A DNA stretch of 64,000 nt from contig OY998177.1 in the NCBI GenBank assembly GCA_963921935.1, positions 9,947,754 to 10,011,753 on the forward strand. The letters run 5' to 3'. The number at the start of each line of letters is the position of its first letter. Positions within the stretch are counted from its first letter, which is position 1. The position numbers were made by a program, and so were the translations under genes. Shown one piece after another: positions 45,184 through 56,785 of this stretch. A model generated the notes under the pieces. The model had not been told where the DNA came from and did not search any database. It worked only from the letters and a program-made list of their open reading frames with translations. Origin of the DNA: Galeruca laticollis. Lineage: Eukaryota > Arthropoda > Insecta > Coleoptera > Chrysomelidae.

Positions 45184-47582
45184 TTAGGACAGCAAAAATG
45201 AGTATATCTCACTTAAGTGATCAATATCAGTTTTCTTATTTTTAGCATTGTTGAATTGTGAAATGAAGGCCATTTCCAAGAAAGATCTTTTCGTTCTGTT
45301 AGACTCAGTCGCCAATACTTTCACAGCCTCATAATTCATCTGATGATCAAGAGAATTTACATGAAAAGCTAACGCACACCTCTCTGGGTGTAATCTAGAG
45401 TCACTCTTATGTGAAACTATACGGCTTGACAGATATCTTAGAGTCTGTCCGATATACTGTTTATCACAATCTCTACAAGGAATACTATACACCACGTTAG
45501 TAAGTGAGGTCAAAGGATTCTTATCTTTTACTCTAGTGTACATCGATCTGACTGTTAGCAATTTTAAAATTACCACATGAACGGAGCAATCTGGCAAGTC
45601 TCGGAGTTATGTCCTTAATATATGGCAAAGTAGCGTAAACTGGTCGAGAAGGGGACACATCAGTTCCAACATCCGTCTGGGCTAAGTTAGGATGGCTATC
45701 TTCAAGCAACAAGTCCACAGCATTAGATGTGCTGAATAACATCTTATTCAATAAAGGTCTTGGATAAGAGTTATCTAAGAAGAGGTTAAGCAAAATATTA
45801 AGATTTCTATTATAAAAAACATTATTTGAAATTCTGAGTACTCTCTGCTTCATTTGTTTAACCAAGTTTACTTTCATGGAATGTTTATGGTAGGAGTGAT
45901 AATTAAGATATCTACCATAGCTGCATGACTTCCTGCACCAATCTATAATAATTGTATTGTTGTTACGTATAAATTTTGTGTCTAAGAAATGTACGGAATA
46001 CTCGAAGTCTTCCATTTCGATTGTGAATTGGATATTCGGATCAAAGCTATTAAATGTATCCAGAAGTTTATCAATGCCTTCTCGAGGAAGTGCCAAAATA
46101 ATGTCATCGACATACTTTTTTATGAAAAAAGGAGTGAAAGAAAGAACAGGTTTGACTGTATCCAGAACATCGTCCATGACATATGCTGCCAAGATAGAAG
46201 AAATTTGAAGCTCCCATTGGAGTACCAAAGGTTTGTTTGTAAATTTTGTTATTAAAAGTGGAGTAAGTACTATCAAACAGAAAAACTATTAATTCAAGAA
46301 AAGCTTCCTTTGGGATGGAGCAATGGACACTGATACGATCCCAACTCTTATCGATTGCTCTCAAACAAGCATCAAGATAAACATTACTGAACAACGAGAC
46401 CACATCCAAACTGGCCAGAACATAATTTTCTGGAATTTCTAAATTATTAAACTTTTCAGAGACTTCAAAAGAGTATTTGATAAAATACAAATTGTCATAA
46501 TCATACGCTTTTGTTAGTATTCCCGTACAAAACTGTGCAATATTTTCTATGGGGGCTCCTATCGAAGCCACTATCGGTCTTACAGAGAGAACTGGTTTAT
46601 GAACTTTCGGAAGAGAATAAAATTTTGGAGGGACACCATGGTAGCTCATGAGTTTCTTCTTAACTGTCATATCAATATGATGTTTATTAAATAATGATTC
46701 AATTGAGTTGTTACCCTTTCTTTGTATAGAAGAAGTAGGATCACAAGATAGTTCTACATACGAACTGTTGTTCAAAACAATATCATTAGACAACTCAACA
46801 TATTGTTGCCTGTCCATAATTACAGTGACGTTACCCTTATCGGATTGAGTAAGAATCAGATGAGGGTTCGTCTTCAAGAAAGCTTTAGATTTAAGTAAAA
46901 GGTTATGAAATAGAGAATTATTATGCGGTTGATGTATGTAGTTAGTGAGAATATTAGTGGCTCTAGTTACCGTGATGTTTCTCATTTTAGAGTCTGTGAT
47001 TGTGGAGGTGAGATAGTCTACATCAGATAAAATTGATTTGATTGAAATATGTTTTAAAATGACTGGTTCCACACTCAACTTGGGACCCAGAGCTGAAAAT
47101 TGTGAAATATCATCAGGTATAGTGGTATTAGGAATATTTCTCAACCAACCCGCCTTAGATTTTAACAATAATTTAAATTGATCATTTTGTGATTTATTAA
47201 GTTTATGTATATTATTATTTTTAATCTTGTGGAAAAGTTTATTATAAGTAACATGTTGTTTACTTGAAAAATTCTGGAAATGAAACTAACTGGATAAAGA
47301 GACTATAGTCCTTTTCAAAGTTGATAAATTTGATTCTAATTTACTAAATAATGAATGGTTATTCGCAATTTCAATATTAAGAAGCTTTATCCCTACCCTG
47401 TAATCAATCCCTGTTTTCTTGTGAATGTCCTGTCTCATCAGGAGGTTGTCAATAGGTCTAATGGCCCCAGTTATATGATTCGGTACAATCCCAGATTTCC
47501 TACATTTCAATAAAAAACACTTCCTGTTATATTCAACAGTTGCTTCTCCGTAGTTTAAGTAGATGTTACGATGAAACCCCAT
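45184..47582 (-). pseudogene. Penelope-like reverse transcriptase plus GIY-YIG endonuclease
   Basis: Reads minus from an ATG at 47582: N-terminal region with RPIDNLLMRQDIHKKTG; in-frame TAG at 47288-47286; LNKSQNDQFKLLLKSKAGWL. RT: LTQSDKGNVTVIMDRQQYVE, SLPKVHKPVLSVRPIVASIG, catalytic Asp in LASLDVVSLFSNV (near 46410), QTFGTPMGA, a frameshift near 46230, KKYVDDIILALP (near 46130) and HFLDTKFIRN. Then, after a shift near 45565, the GIY-YIG endonuclease: VVYSIPCRDCDKQYIGQT (about 45500-45450) and HKSDSRLHPERCALAFH. It stops at 45184, about 30 codons earlier than the sister copy. RT catalytic acids and the YIG core are present, but three lesions make this copy inactive. Confidence 0.92.
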
Positions 47583-47690
47583 GTCTGTAAGTAGAAGAAG
47601 GATAGTCTTTGCTGACTAGTTAGGAATAAAACTAGTGAATATTGGGGAATTGCAGCAAGAAAATGGAAAAGGTATACTCTTAGCGGAAAA

Positions 47691-47733
47691 GGTCCAAGCT
47701 TTCGAGGATGTTTGGCCTCATCATCAGGGAGAC
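47691..47733 (-). ncRNA. Candidate hammerhead-ribozyme-like motif of the Penelope element
   Basis: Read on the minus strand: TCTCC, then the core CTGATGA, one extra T, a GAGG...CCTC helix II, the core GAAA, and GCTTGGACC. The AGCT palindrome allows the very short helix III known from Penelope-type hammerheads (which act as dimers), with T as the cleavage nucleotide and GGA pairing with TCC for helix I. It lies about 110 bases upstream of the RT start, the place where such ribozymes are described in Penelope-like elements. The extra T and short helix I weaken the call. An inverted, mutated copy is at 49744-49786. Confidence 0.5.
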
Positions 47734-47744
47734 TAAAATGAAAA

Positions 47745-48476
47745 ACCACAGTTTAATACTGTGGCCAATAAAGAATAATTAGAATTGAAGTTCACAACCA
47801 CGTGTGTACTTACCTCCGAAGAGAGGTTAGATTCCATAAAGTTGTAAAATCGTAAACTACAGATCGTAAATCGCAAAATTTTTTACAGGAATTGAGTTAA
47901 CGGAAGGACAACCAACAACATCACACCACCAAGTGAAAATGTCGTAACATTTTCAAAAATAAAATAAATAAATTCATCTTCATGCGTTACTATGTTGAAC
48001 GCCGGTAAGGAAATGATATAATTTCCCTCCAATTGGGATGTAACAAGAGACAAACAGTGCTGCCAACAGTCAAATCAGTGAACTGTAGAGCAATGAAACC
48101 ATTTCAGTAATGGACTTTGTTGTAGGGCCAACAACTGGTTTAATAAGAAGATGTATTATTTTAGAAGAGAGGAAGAGGGAGAAAGAGGGCGAGACAGAGA
48201 GAGGGGGACCTTCTCAATTTGTGTAATTTAAGCGTGTATAGAACAAAGCCTCAATATGACTTACACGAAGGAAGAAAAGAGAAAGAAAACAGTACAATAA
48301 CAGTATTAATATGTAGTAATAATAATATAGTATAATAACTAAGTAAATTGTAATAATTATATAATTTGAATGTATCTACCAACACCAATACATCCAAATT
48401 TCAGTTTCTATTATTATTATTAAGTTAAAGTAATAAGGGTGGTGCTGTTAGGAGCAATATGGTTGTTTAATACAAC
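47745..48476 (-). repeat. Terminal repeat (pLTR) of the upstream Penelope copy
   Basis: Direct duplicate of 44446-45183 with small indels, for example a longer CGAGACAGAGAGAGG stretch near 48190. Inverted duplicate of 49013-49740. Confidence 0.85.
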
Positions 48477-49012
48477 TTGAGGAGTAAAATAAGTATCTAA
48501 GGACAGCAAAAATGAGTAGATCTCACTTAAGTGATCAATATCAGTTTTCTTATTCATAACATTGTCGAATTGTGGAATGAAGGCCATTCCCAAGAAAGAT
48601 CTTTTCGTTCTGTTAGACTCAGTCGCCAACACTTTCACAGCCTCATAGTTCATCTGAAGATCAAGAGAATTTACATGAAAAGCTAACGCGCACCTCTTTG
48701 GGTGTAATCTAGAGTCACTCTTATGTGAAACTATACGGCTTGACAGAGATCTTAAAGTTTGTCCTATATACTGTTTATCACAATCTCTACAAGGAATACT
48801 ATACATCACGTTAGTAAGTAAGGTCAAAGGATTATTATCTTTTACTCTAGTGTAAATCGATCTGATTGAAAGAACAGTTTTATTAGCAATTTTAAAATTA
48901 CCACATGAACGGAGCAATCTGGCAAGTCTCGGAGTTATGTCCTTAATATATGGCATAATAGCGTAAACCGGTCGAAAAGGGGACACATCAGTTCCAACAT
49001 CCGTCTGTCGGT
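48420..49012 (-). pseudogene. Partial Penelope copy: GIY-YIG endonuclease end
   Basis: A minus frame of about 200 codons, open from about 49010 to 48420: DVGTDVSPFRPVYAIMPYIK, ITPRLARLLRSCGNFKIANK, TLLTNVMYSIPCRDCDKQYI, then GQTLRSLSSRIVSHK and the C-terminal tail. The linker between RT and endonuclease that is shifted in the main copy is continuous here. The RT is missing because the copy is cut at the palindromic junction near 49012, typical of 5' truncation in these arrays. Confidence 0.85.
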
Positions 49013-49852
49013 AAACAACCATATTGCTCCAACAGCAGCACCCTTATCACTTTAACTTAATAATAATAATAGAAACGTAAATTTGGATGTATTGGTGTTG
49101 GTAGATACATTCAAATTATATAATTTTTACAATTTACTTAGTTATATTATATTATTATTACTACATATTAATACTGTTATTGTACTGTTTTCTTTCTCTT
49201 TTCTTCCTCTGTGTAAGTCATATTGAGGTTTTGTTCTCTACACGCTTAAATTACACAAATTGAGAACGTTCTCCCTCTCTCTGTCTCGCACTCTTTCTCC
49301 CTCTTCCTCTCTTCTAAAATAATACATCATCTTATTAAACCAATTGTTGGCCCTACAACAGAGTCCATTACTGAAATGGTTACATTGCCTTACAGTTCAC
49401 TTATTTGACTGTTGGCAGCACTGTTTGTCTCTTGTTACATCCCAATTGGTGGAAAACTATTTCATTTCCTTACCGGCGTTCAACATAGTAACGCATGAAG
49501 ATGAATTTATTTATTTTATTTCATAAAATGTTACGACATTTTCACTTGGTGGTGTGATGCGGTTGGTTGTCCTTCCGTTAAGTCAATTCCTGTAAAACAT
49601 TTTACGATTTACGATCTGTAGTTCACGATTTTACAACTTTATGGAATCTAACCTCACTTCGGAGGTAAGTACACACGTGGTTGTGAACTTCAATTCTAAT
49701 TACTCTTTATTGACCACAGTATTTAACTGTTGTTTTTCATTTAAGTCTCCCTGATGATGAGGACAAACATCCTCGAAATCTTGGACATTTTCCGCTAAGA
49801 GTATACCTTTTCCATTTTCTTGCTGCAATTCCCCAATATTCACTAGTTTTTT
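49013..49852 (+). repeat. Inverted Penelope terminal region
   Basis: Plus-strand copy of the terminal repeat plus the segment that normally precedes the RT start (hammerhead-like region 49744-49786, then CTTGCTGCAATTCCCCAATA). It ends CACTAGTTTTTTATATATAC at the TA array. In this copy the AGCTT of the hammerhead-like segment is ATCTT, so self-cleavage would be lost if it existed. Confidence 0.8.
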
Positions 49853-49856
49853 ATAT

Positions 49857-49912
<56 letters not shown>
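49853..49912. repeat. (TA)n microsatellite between the Penelope block and Gypsy-B
   Basis: A TA array that flanks the Penelope block on one side and, after about 12 bases, the left LTR of Gypsy-B on the other. Confidence 0.9.
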
Positions 49913-49914
<2 letters not shown>

Positions 49915-49924
49915 TATAATATTT

Positions 49925-51460
49925 TGTAATGTTCTACTGTTTTTATAATTATGTATTATATGATTTTATTTGAAATTTGATTATTAGATGCTGTTGTTAC
50001 AATCGTGGTAGTAACTACACTAATGTGAAAACACCTTTATCACTGAATATAACCTATTTGAAATTTTGACAGGAATTGTCAAATTATTATGCCCGGCTCA
50101 GATGAATATGAAATTTTATATTCTGAGAGATAAATTACTACAAAATCGACTTACTCGCTCTTACCTCAGGGAGGGTTCAAAGATTAAAAAAAATTAATAA
50201 TTTAAAATTTTAAATTTATAAATTTCCAAAGAATATTCCAAAATTGTCAATTATACTATTGCAAATCTATAGTGACTGCTTGTTCAATATATTCTAAGAC
50301 CATTAAATTATCTAATGACATCTACAATTTTTCTGTCACTGAAAATTAACTAAATGTCACTGATTATATCAAAAGTTTCATAGGATCCAAAATTTTTCAA
50401 ATTCAATGAAATAGGAGTTGAGTTAATACCAAAGTGAGTTGGAATCAAAAATTATATATTATATACCATCAGATAACAAGTGAAAATGAATTATTATTCC
50501 CAAAATATAATAAAGAACAATAATCGTACCTTCTACGAACCTTAAAATTAAAAAAAGAACCTATATACTAGAAGAACAACCTAATTAACTACTTATTCTA
50601 AACGTTCAAATCGTCGAAAATTACACTTGACGTGTATAAATGTCAAATAACTATATGCGATAAAATTGTCTATTCAAAAAAATTTTCTCTTATCTTCAGG
50701 TGAAATTTTATATATCTTTAACGTTAATTTTGTCAGTATTCAAAAATGTGATATAGATGCATCCATCTTAATTTTATTTAAAGGCCTGTTAATTCTTGAA
50801 AAATAATTTATAAAATCTGGACTGGACTCACCAACTAGGTATCAGGATAACTCGTTCTGATTCTAAGCACGTCTTATAGAATCGCCGGAACCACTTTTCT
50901 AAATTTATAATTTAGAACCCGGAAAAATCACTAACACTATTTCAATATAATTATTTAAGGAATTATTCACGCACTGATCTTATCATGCTAATTATTATAA
51001 TCTGATGCTATTTTAATGTATCAATTACTATTATATTATTCCGCAAATTTGAGAGAACTCATATTAGATGTTCTCTCGAGAGGGGTTCAAAATCAACTAA
51101 CTAAACTTTTTCCATAAAAAATTCTCTTCTCCTTTGGTTACCAAAGAATTCCTTTTTTTAAAAAAAAATACAAATTTATGTTTTTATATAACAAAGAGAG
51201 ATTTTCATTCTTTAATTCTAATTGTAATTTTGCTACCAGCGACATCTGTATTCTTTTTTTAAAATCTTTATAAAATCTATGTATCATTAAGTATCTTCTG
51301 CATTATTGTCATTCGAAATTGTAATGTCAAATTTTATTTGCATATTGAATCTTTTAAATTATTTATAATACATTGTATATCACTAGTATTACATCCAAAT
51401 ATGTACATTTTTCTTTATTTCAATGTTTTCTTTAGAATTTAGATAGAGTATATGTATTAA
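49925..51460 (-). repeat. 3' LTR of Gypsy-B (1536 bp)
   Basis: On the plus strand it runs from TGTAATGTTCTACTG to GAGTATATGTATTAA. Compared with the 5' LTR it has about 180 extra bases (50039-50219), best seen as a deletion in the other copy. Confidence 0.88.
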
Positions 51461-51476
51461 ATCCCCCTAATAAAAG
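51461..51476 (-). promoter_or_regulatory. Polypurine tract of Gypsy-B
   Basis: Minus strand TTAGGGGGAT directly upstream of the 3' LTR, the expected plus-strand primer position. Confidence 0.65.
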
Positions 51477-51690
51477 AATGATAAATCGATTCTTGCATAT
51501 AATTATAATTTATCTTTCAAAATTGCCAAATATCATACTAATATCTTAGTAACATAGTTATATCTTTCAAATAATTATCTCTAAAATTTATCTTCAATCA
51601 AATCAAACTATTATTCCTAATTCCTATAAAACTTCTTAAATCTACTATATCTATTAAAATTTCACGTAACATAATATCATTTGTTCCAAG

Positions 51691-54600
51691 TTAAGTATAA
51701 TATTTATATACCTGTTCTATGTTAAAAACTCCTCTTTCATTTCCCGTAATGGGGTCTAATAATTGGTAACTATTTTGGGCTCCTTCGTTACCTACTACAT
51801 AAGGTCCCTCAAACGGTAGCAATAATTTTGCGCAACTATTCTCTGATCTTTTTGCAACTTGCAATGATCTTACAATCACCAATTCTCCTTTTTCAAAAAC
51901 TGTCTTCTTTTTATTTTTTTGGTTCATCCTTTTAATATATTTTTTAGCTTGCTTCTGCAGTCTTTCATTCACCTTATTCAAAACATCTTCCATTTCCAAT
52001 TTTCGATTCACTATCCAATTTCTTTGGGGTATTGTGCCAGTAAATAAATATTCTGGGCATTCATTTGTAACACCATGAGGTATTTGGTTAAGGAATCTTT
52101 CTACGTGATTTAAATTATTTTCCCATTGACAGTGATCCTGATTACATAAAATTCGTAAGTACTTGTTTATCTCTTTGATGTATCTCTCAGCTGGATTTGA
52201 CGATGGTTTCCTAATGCTAATAAAGTTCAACTTAATTTCTTGATTTTGACTAAATTTAGCTAGTTTTTCACTTTCAAAATAAGTTGCATGATCTAATATT
52301 ATTGTTTTTGGCGTTCCATATTTTTTAATGTAGATTTTTAAAATCTCTATCACAGTTTTTGCATTGGTTCTTTTGCATGGGTAAACTTTAACAAATTTCG
52401 TAAAAATATCAGTGATAACAAATATGTGTTTATTCTCTTGTATGCTCGGTATTAAATTGCTTATGAAATCTATAGCAACAATTTGTAATGGCTTCTGTGC
52501 AACTATTGATTTTGTCAAATTTTTATTGTGATAATTTTTTTCTTTTGCTAGTTGACATATGGCACACACTTTACAAATATTTTTGGCAATTGCTAAATCC
52601 TTTTTTGTTATATAGTTTTCTCTAAAAAGCATCCATAACTTCCTAGTCCCAACATGTCCATGTTCTTCATGTAAATTTTTCAAAATTTCCTTTGCATAAT
52701 CTTGTGTAATTACAAATACTTCTCTATCTTCCAGACATTTATACCATATTTCCTCTATATTAATAGCATTATTTTTATAATTTGATTCCAAATTTTGTTG
52801 ATCTTTCCTAATTCTATCCAATGAATATAATCCTTCCTCTTGTAACATTCTATTTATACCAATTTTATACTTTCTCCGTTCAAATGTGGTTTCTGTCTCT
52901 CTACTTAAAGCATCTGCAACAATATTCTGTTTTCCAGGAATGTATTTTATTTCGAAATCATATTCTTGTAATAATAAAATCCAGCGATGTATTCTATTAT
53001 TCGCATATCTATTTTTAAGCATAGCTGTCAAAGCTGAATGATCAGTTTCTATAATGAATTTAGCTCCTAATAAAAAAAATCTCAATTTAGTGATACAAAA
53101 TACCACGCTTGCCATTTCAATTTCTGTTACTGAATATTTCCTTTCATGCATTTTAGTAACCCTAGATATGAAACTAATAGGTACTTCTCCTTTTTCCTGT
53201 TCTTGTATCAGTACTCCAGCAAAACGATCAGCTGATGCATCTGTTCTCAAAATAAATTGTTTATCATACTGTGGGTGATATACCTTGAGATTATTTGTAA
53301 AATCTTCCTTTAGTTCTCTAAATGCTTTTTCCCGTTTGTCATTCCACTGCCATTTTACACTTTTTTTTAATAGTTCAATTAATGGTATTTCTTTTCTACT
53401 AAGATCCGGTATCAATCGTTTGAAATATTTAAAATTCCTGGAAACCCTCTTAAAGTTTTCAAATTTGTTGGTTGTTTATATTCTAAAATTGTCTTAATTC
53501 GATCAGGATCCATAGAAACTTCTTTAGTGTTCAAAACATATCCCAAATAATTATCTCCTCTTGATAAAATTTACATTTTTCTATGTTTAATTTTAATCCA
53601 GCATTTTCTAGTTCTTCGAAAATAATGTTCAAATGCTCTTGATGTTTTTCTTCATTTTCCGAATATATAAGGATATCATCTATATAATGAAGTATAAAAT
53701 TTTCATATTTGTTTAAAATAGTGTGAAGTGTTCTTACTAAAGCTGCACATGAGCTCTGTAATCCGAAAGGTACCACACAGAATTGATATACCACTCCATC
53801 TATCATAAACGCAGTATATTTCCGACTTTCTTTTACTAAAGGAATTAACCAAAAACTATGTTTCAGATCTAATTTTTAAAATATGTTTGCATTAGTAATT
53901 CTACCAAATATACTATCGATATTCATGGGACTTTCGTATTGTTTCTTTGTGTAGCTATTGATATTTCTTGCATCTAAACATATTCTTATTTCTCCAGATT
54001 TTTTTCGTACACACGTAACTGCATTAATATATGGTGAATTTGATCTTTCTATTATTCCATCTTTTAACATATTTTCTAATTCATGGTATACTTCATCCTT
54101 CAATTTATATGGAATTGGATATGTCCTTACTTTGAAATTCGATATATCTCTATTCATTTCCAGTTTATGTATATATTTCCTTGCTACTTGCACTTCTTCA
54201 TTGAATAATCTGTTGTATTGTCTTATCAATTCCATTACAATTTTCACATATTTTTGTTTACACAAATTTAAATCTATTTTAGGTTCTTCATTGATTTGAT
54301 TCATTACATAAAATGTATCTTCTTCTAATTTGTTTGTTTCTTGTTTGAGGAAATGAATATCTTCTCCTTTACAATTCATCAACTTTTCTTTATAATTGAT
54401 AATCATTTTGTGATTGTCTAATTCATCGGAACCTAATACTATATCATAAATTAAATTCTTTACGACCAGCATTTGTACTTTAAACGAATTATTTCCTATT
54501 TGTAATTCCTCAATTATCATTTTACTTGTATCATATAGTTTTTTATTATTCGCTCCCACTAGTGATAATCTATTTGTATTTACCACCATAGTATTATTTT

Positions 54601-54817
54601 TTTTGCACTTGTCTATAATCCTTTCACTTATCAACGTTACTTCTGATCCTGTATCTATCAGAATTTTACATCCTATATTTTGTATTTTCCCTTTAATGAA
54701 TATTAAACCTAAATTGTCATGCATTTCCCCAATTTCCCCAATATCAACAAATTCTCTCGGATGTTCGTACTTAGAAAAAATAATATTATGCACGTGAAAG
54801 CGGTTTAAGTAAAATTT
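51691..54817 (-). pseudogene. Gypsy-B pol: protease, RT, RNase H, integrase (one stop, two frameshifts)
   Basis: The pol frame enters by -1 shift at 54811-54817. Protease DTGSEVTLIS (near 54650) and DIVLGSDEL. RT: IIERSNSPYINAVTCVRKKS, RICLDARNIN; in-frame TAA at 53878-53876; then FCVVPFGLQSS and ILHYIDDILIYSEN (near 53690). Shifts near 53565 and 53440. RNase H: FILRTDASADRFAGVL and IETDHSALTAML. Integrase: HEEHGHVGTRKLW and CKVCAICQ zinc ligands; core acids in IVAIDFIS, IILDHATYF and NPAERYIKEINKYL, all three present. The end at 51691 is normal. The catalytic residues are preserved, so the lesions are recent. Confidence 0.93.
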
Positions 54818-56607
54818 CTATCTACAGTTTGACTATGATCCTCATATCTTTCTTGTTCTTGTATTATGTTTACTTGTCTCCTGTCTCCTATTTCTTGATT
54901 TCTTCTATCATAGTTTCTGTCTTGGTTTTCCAACGTATCATTTCTTCTATCATCATTTCTTCTGTCAAAGTTTCTTCGATCATAATAATTATTTGTTCCT
55001 GTCCGTCTATCCTGTCGCCAATTTTCAATTCTGTCTTCATTATCATTTCTTCTGTCCGAATTTCTGGTATCTCTTCTATTTTCAAAGTACTTATTATCAT
55101 TATTTTTATTTCCATTTCCATATCTTCGGTCTTCATTTCTATAATTTCTATTTTCAGTTCTATAATTCCTGTCTACATGTCTATCATTTCTTCGGTTATC
55201 AAAATCCCTGTTTCTATAGTTTCTATTTTCATATGTATCATTCATATCTCTTCTGTAATGTCCATCTCCATTTCCCCCTATTCCATTAAAATTTTTAATT
55301 TCATTTCTTTTTTCATTATTACTTCTTTCAAGTCTGAGTAAATAATTTGATAAACCTTCCATCGTCTTGATATTTTGTATCCCTATAGTTTCAGATACTT
55401 GTTGGTTGAAATGTCTGGAAATATATAACACCATTTCTTCTTCTCGCATGCTTGGCTCCAAATACTGTGCGTTGTTGTACATTTTCATTGCATATGCATT
55501 GAAATTTTTACTCTGGTTATAATCAAATTTCCCAAAGTATAGTTTCTCTCTGAAACTCGCCTGCTGTATCTCCCCCCAAAAATATTTTAAAAATTGTTTT
55601 TCAAATTCTTCGACATCGGGTATTTGTTCCTCTTTATTGCAAAACCACAATAAAGCATGTCCAGATAACATTTCTCTAATAATGATTTTTTTCTCTACAA
55701 TGTCCCTTATTCCTCTCATCCTACTTTTGATTATTTTGATAAATACTTTTGGGTGAATTACATTTATATTACCATCAAATTTCACTCCAAAGTCGATATT
55801 TCCAGTATACATCGTTCCACCTCCATTCCGTTTTAGATTATCTTCTATTTCTTCTACAGTTTCATGTAATTTTCTATTCATTTTCTCCAATTCCTGGTTA
55901 AATAATTTGTCTATATTTTCACTCCTTTTAATACACGTTCCTGTTTGTTCCTCCATCCTTCCATTTAAATCATTAAATTTCTTATTCAAATTCTGTTCAT
56001 ATATTTGCATCACTTCTTCATTTGTTTGTCCTTGTACTCTAATGGACTGTATCTCTTCAATTAAATTCTCATTTTGTTTCTTCACTTCTACTTGAATTAC
56101 TCCAGATAAATTTTCTTCTAGGCATCTTCCTAGTTCTTGAACTTCTTCTACCACCTGCTTGTTTGTATATTCCCTGATTTTAATGCCAATTTCTTGAATT
56201 TCCATGCGCAAATTTTCCTTCTGGCCCTTCATATCCTCTTTCACCTTTTCAATTTTCTTTCTAAATTCATTATTTTCTTCCCTAATTTTCTTAATCTCCT
56301 TTAAATTTTCAATTTTTCCTTCTTCTATTTTCTTTTCCAGCCTGTCCATGTTTCCTGTGATATTGTTAATATCCCCCTTAATCTCCTCCCTCATTGTATA
56401 CATATCTCCTCGCATATTCTTTTCCATACTATTCATATCTGCCCTATTTTCTTCAAATTTCCTATTCATATTCTCATTCATTTTCAAAAGAAATTGTTGC
56501 ATCCAATGATCATTGCTATTTGTTCCTCCTTGGGGTTCCCGTCTACTATCCTCCTGTTCTTCCCTTTCTTCATCGGATCCACTTTCAACTCCTACCTGTT
56601 TACCCAT
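54805..56607 (-). CDS. Gypsy-B gag, 600 residues, coiled-coil rich, no zinc knuckle
   Basis: An intact frame from the ATG at 56607 to the TAA at 54805. Residues 1-40 are acidic. Residues about 40-280 are heptad-rich (MNRKFEENRADMNSMEKNM, NMDRLEKKIEEGKIENLKEI), a long coiled coil. Residues about 285-430 are the conserved gag core (INVIHPKVFIKIIKSRMRGI, GEIQQASFREKLYFGKFDYN, REEEMVLYISRHFNQQVSET). From about 440 to the end it is Arg/Asn/Asp/Tyr-rich (RNYRNEDRRYGNGNKN, YDRRNFDRRNDDRRND). No CCHC zinc knuckle is present; the basic Asn/Arg tail probably serves in RNA binding (inference). The upstream ATG at 56629 gives only a short closed frame, so 56607 is preferred. It packages element RNA as the capsid precursor. 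Confidence 0.92.
   Translation of the reverse strand: MGKQVGVESGSDEEREEQEDSRREPQGGTNSNDHWMQQFLLKMNENMNRKFEENRADMNSMEKNMRGDMYTMREEIKGDINNITGNMDRLEKKIEEGKIENLKEIKKIREENNEFRKKIEKVKEDMKGQKENLRMEIQEIGIKIREYTNKQVVEEVQELGRCLEENLSGVIQVEVKKQNENLIEEIQSIRVQGQTNEEVMQIYEQNLNKKFNDLNGRMEEQTGTCIKRSENIDKLFNQELEKMNRKLHETVEEIEDNLKRNGGGTMYTGNIDFGVKFDGNINVIHPKVFIKIIKSRMRGIRDIVEKKIIIREMLSGHALLWFCNKEEQIPDVEEFEKQFLKYFWGEIQQASFREKLYFGKFDYNQSKNFNAYAMKMYNNAQYLEPSMREEEMVLYISRHFNQQVSETIGIQNIKTMEGLSNYLLRLERSNNEKRNEIKNFNGIGGNGDGHYRRDMNDTYENRNYRNRDFDNRRNDRHVDRNYRTENRNYRNEDRRYGNGNKNNDNKYFENRRDTRNSDRRNDNEDRIENWRQDRRTGTNNYYDRRNFDRRNDDRRNDTLENQDRNYDRRNQEIGDRRQVNIIQEQERYEDHSQTVDRNFT
54811..54817 (-). promoter_or_regulatory. -1 ribosomal frameshift slippery heptamer
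   Basis: In the gag frame the minus strand reads A AAT TTT, fitting X XXY YYZ, just before the ACT TAA end of gag. A -1 slip gives TAC TTA AAC and runs openly into pol. No ATG exists at the pol start, so frameshifting is the natural expression route. A downstream pseudoknot was not assessed. Confidence 0.7.
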
Positions 56608-56785
56608 CTCTTAACGTCATTCTTCGTTCCATCGTAAATATTTAAAAAAAATTTTTTTTTTAATAATGTCAATAAATTTTTAATATTTTTATAATTATAT
56701 GCACAGTTTTAATCACCCCACGTTTTGGGTGACAAATATTATAATGTTAACGTCAACCTAATTATCAAGAAAAATTCTTAATTCG

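Larger units (their letters stand above)
44446..49852 (-). mobile_element. Penelope-like retroelement block: tandem plus inverted copies
   Basis: Three related parts. (1) Main copy: 3' region 44446-45183 and coding 45184-47582 on the minus strand. (2) An upstream direct partial copy, 47745-49012, homologous to 44446 to about 45680. (3) An inverted copy of the terminal region, 49013-49852, on the plus strand, giving a palindromic junction at about 49012. Landmarks shared by all three copies include CACAACCACGTGTG and ACATCCAAATTT in either orientation. Tandem 5'-truncated and inverted-end arrangements are characteristic of Penelope-like elements. TA arrays flank both sides. Confidence 0.9.

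Noticed and set aside
47555..47749. Minus-strand frame starting MVFHFSLPDDE
   Set aside because: Overlaps the hammerhead-like segment and untranslated leader of the Penelope element; no family match and a different frame from the RT.
54829..56645. Long plus-strand Ile/Ser/Phe-rich frames
   Set aside because: Antisense of the intact Gypsy-B gag, whose Asn/Arg/Glu-rich codons leave the reverse frames open.
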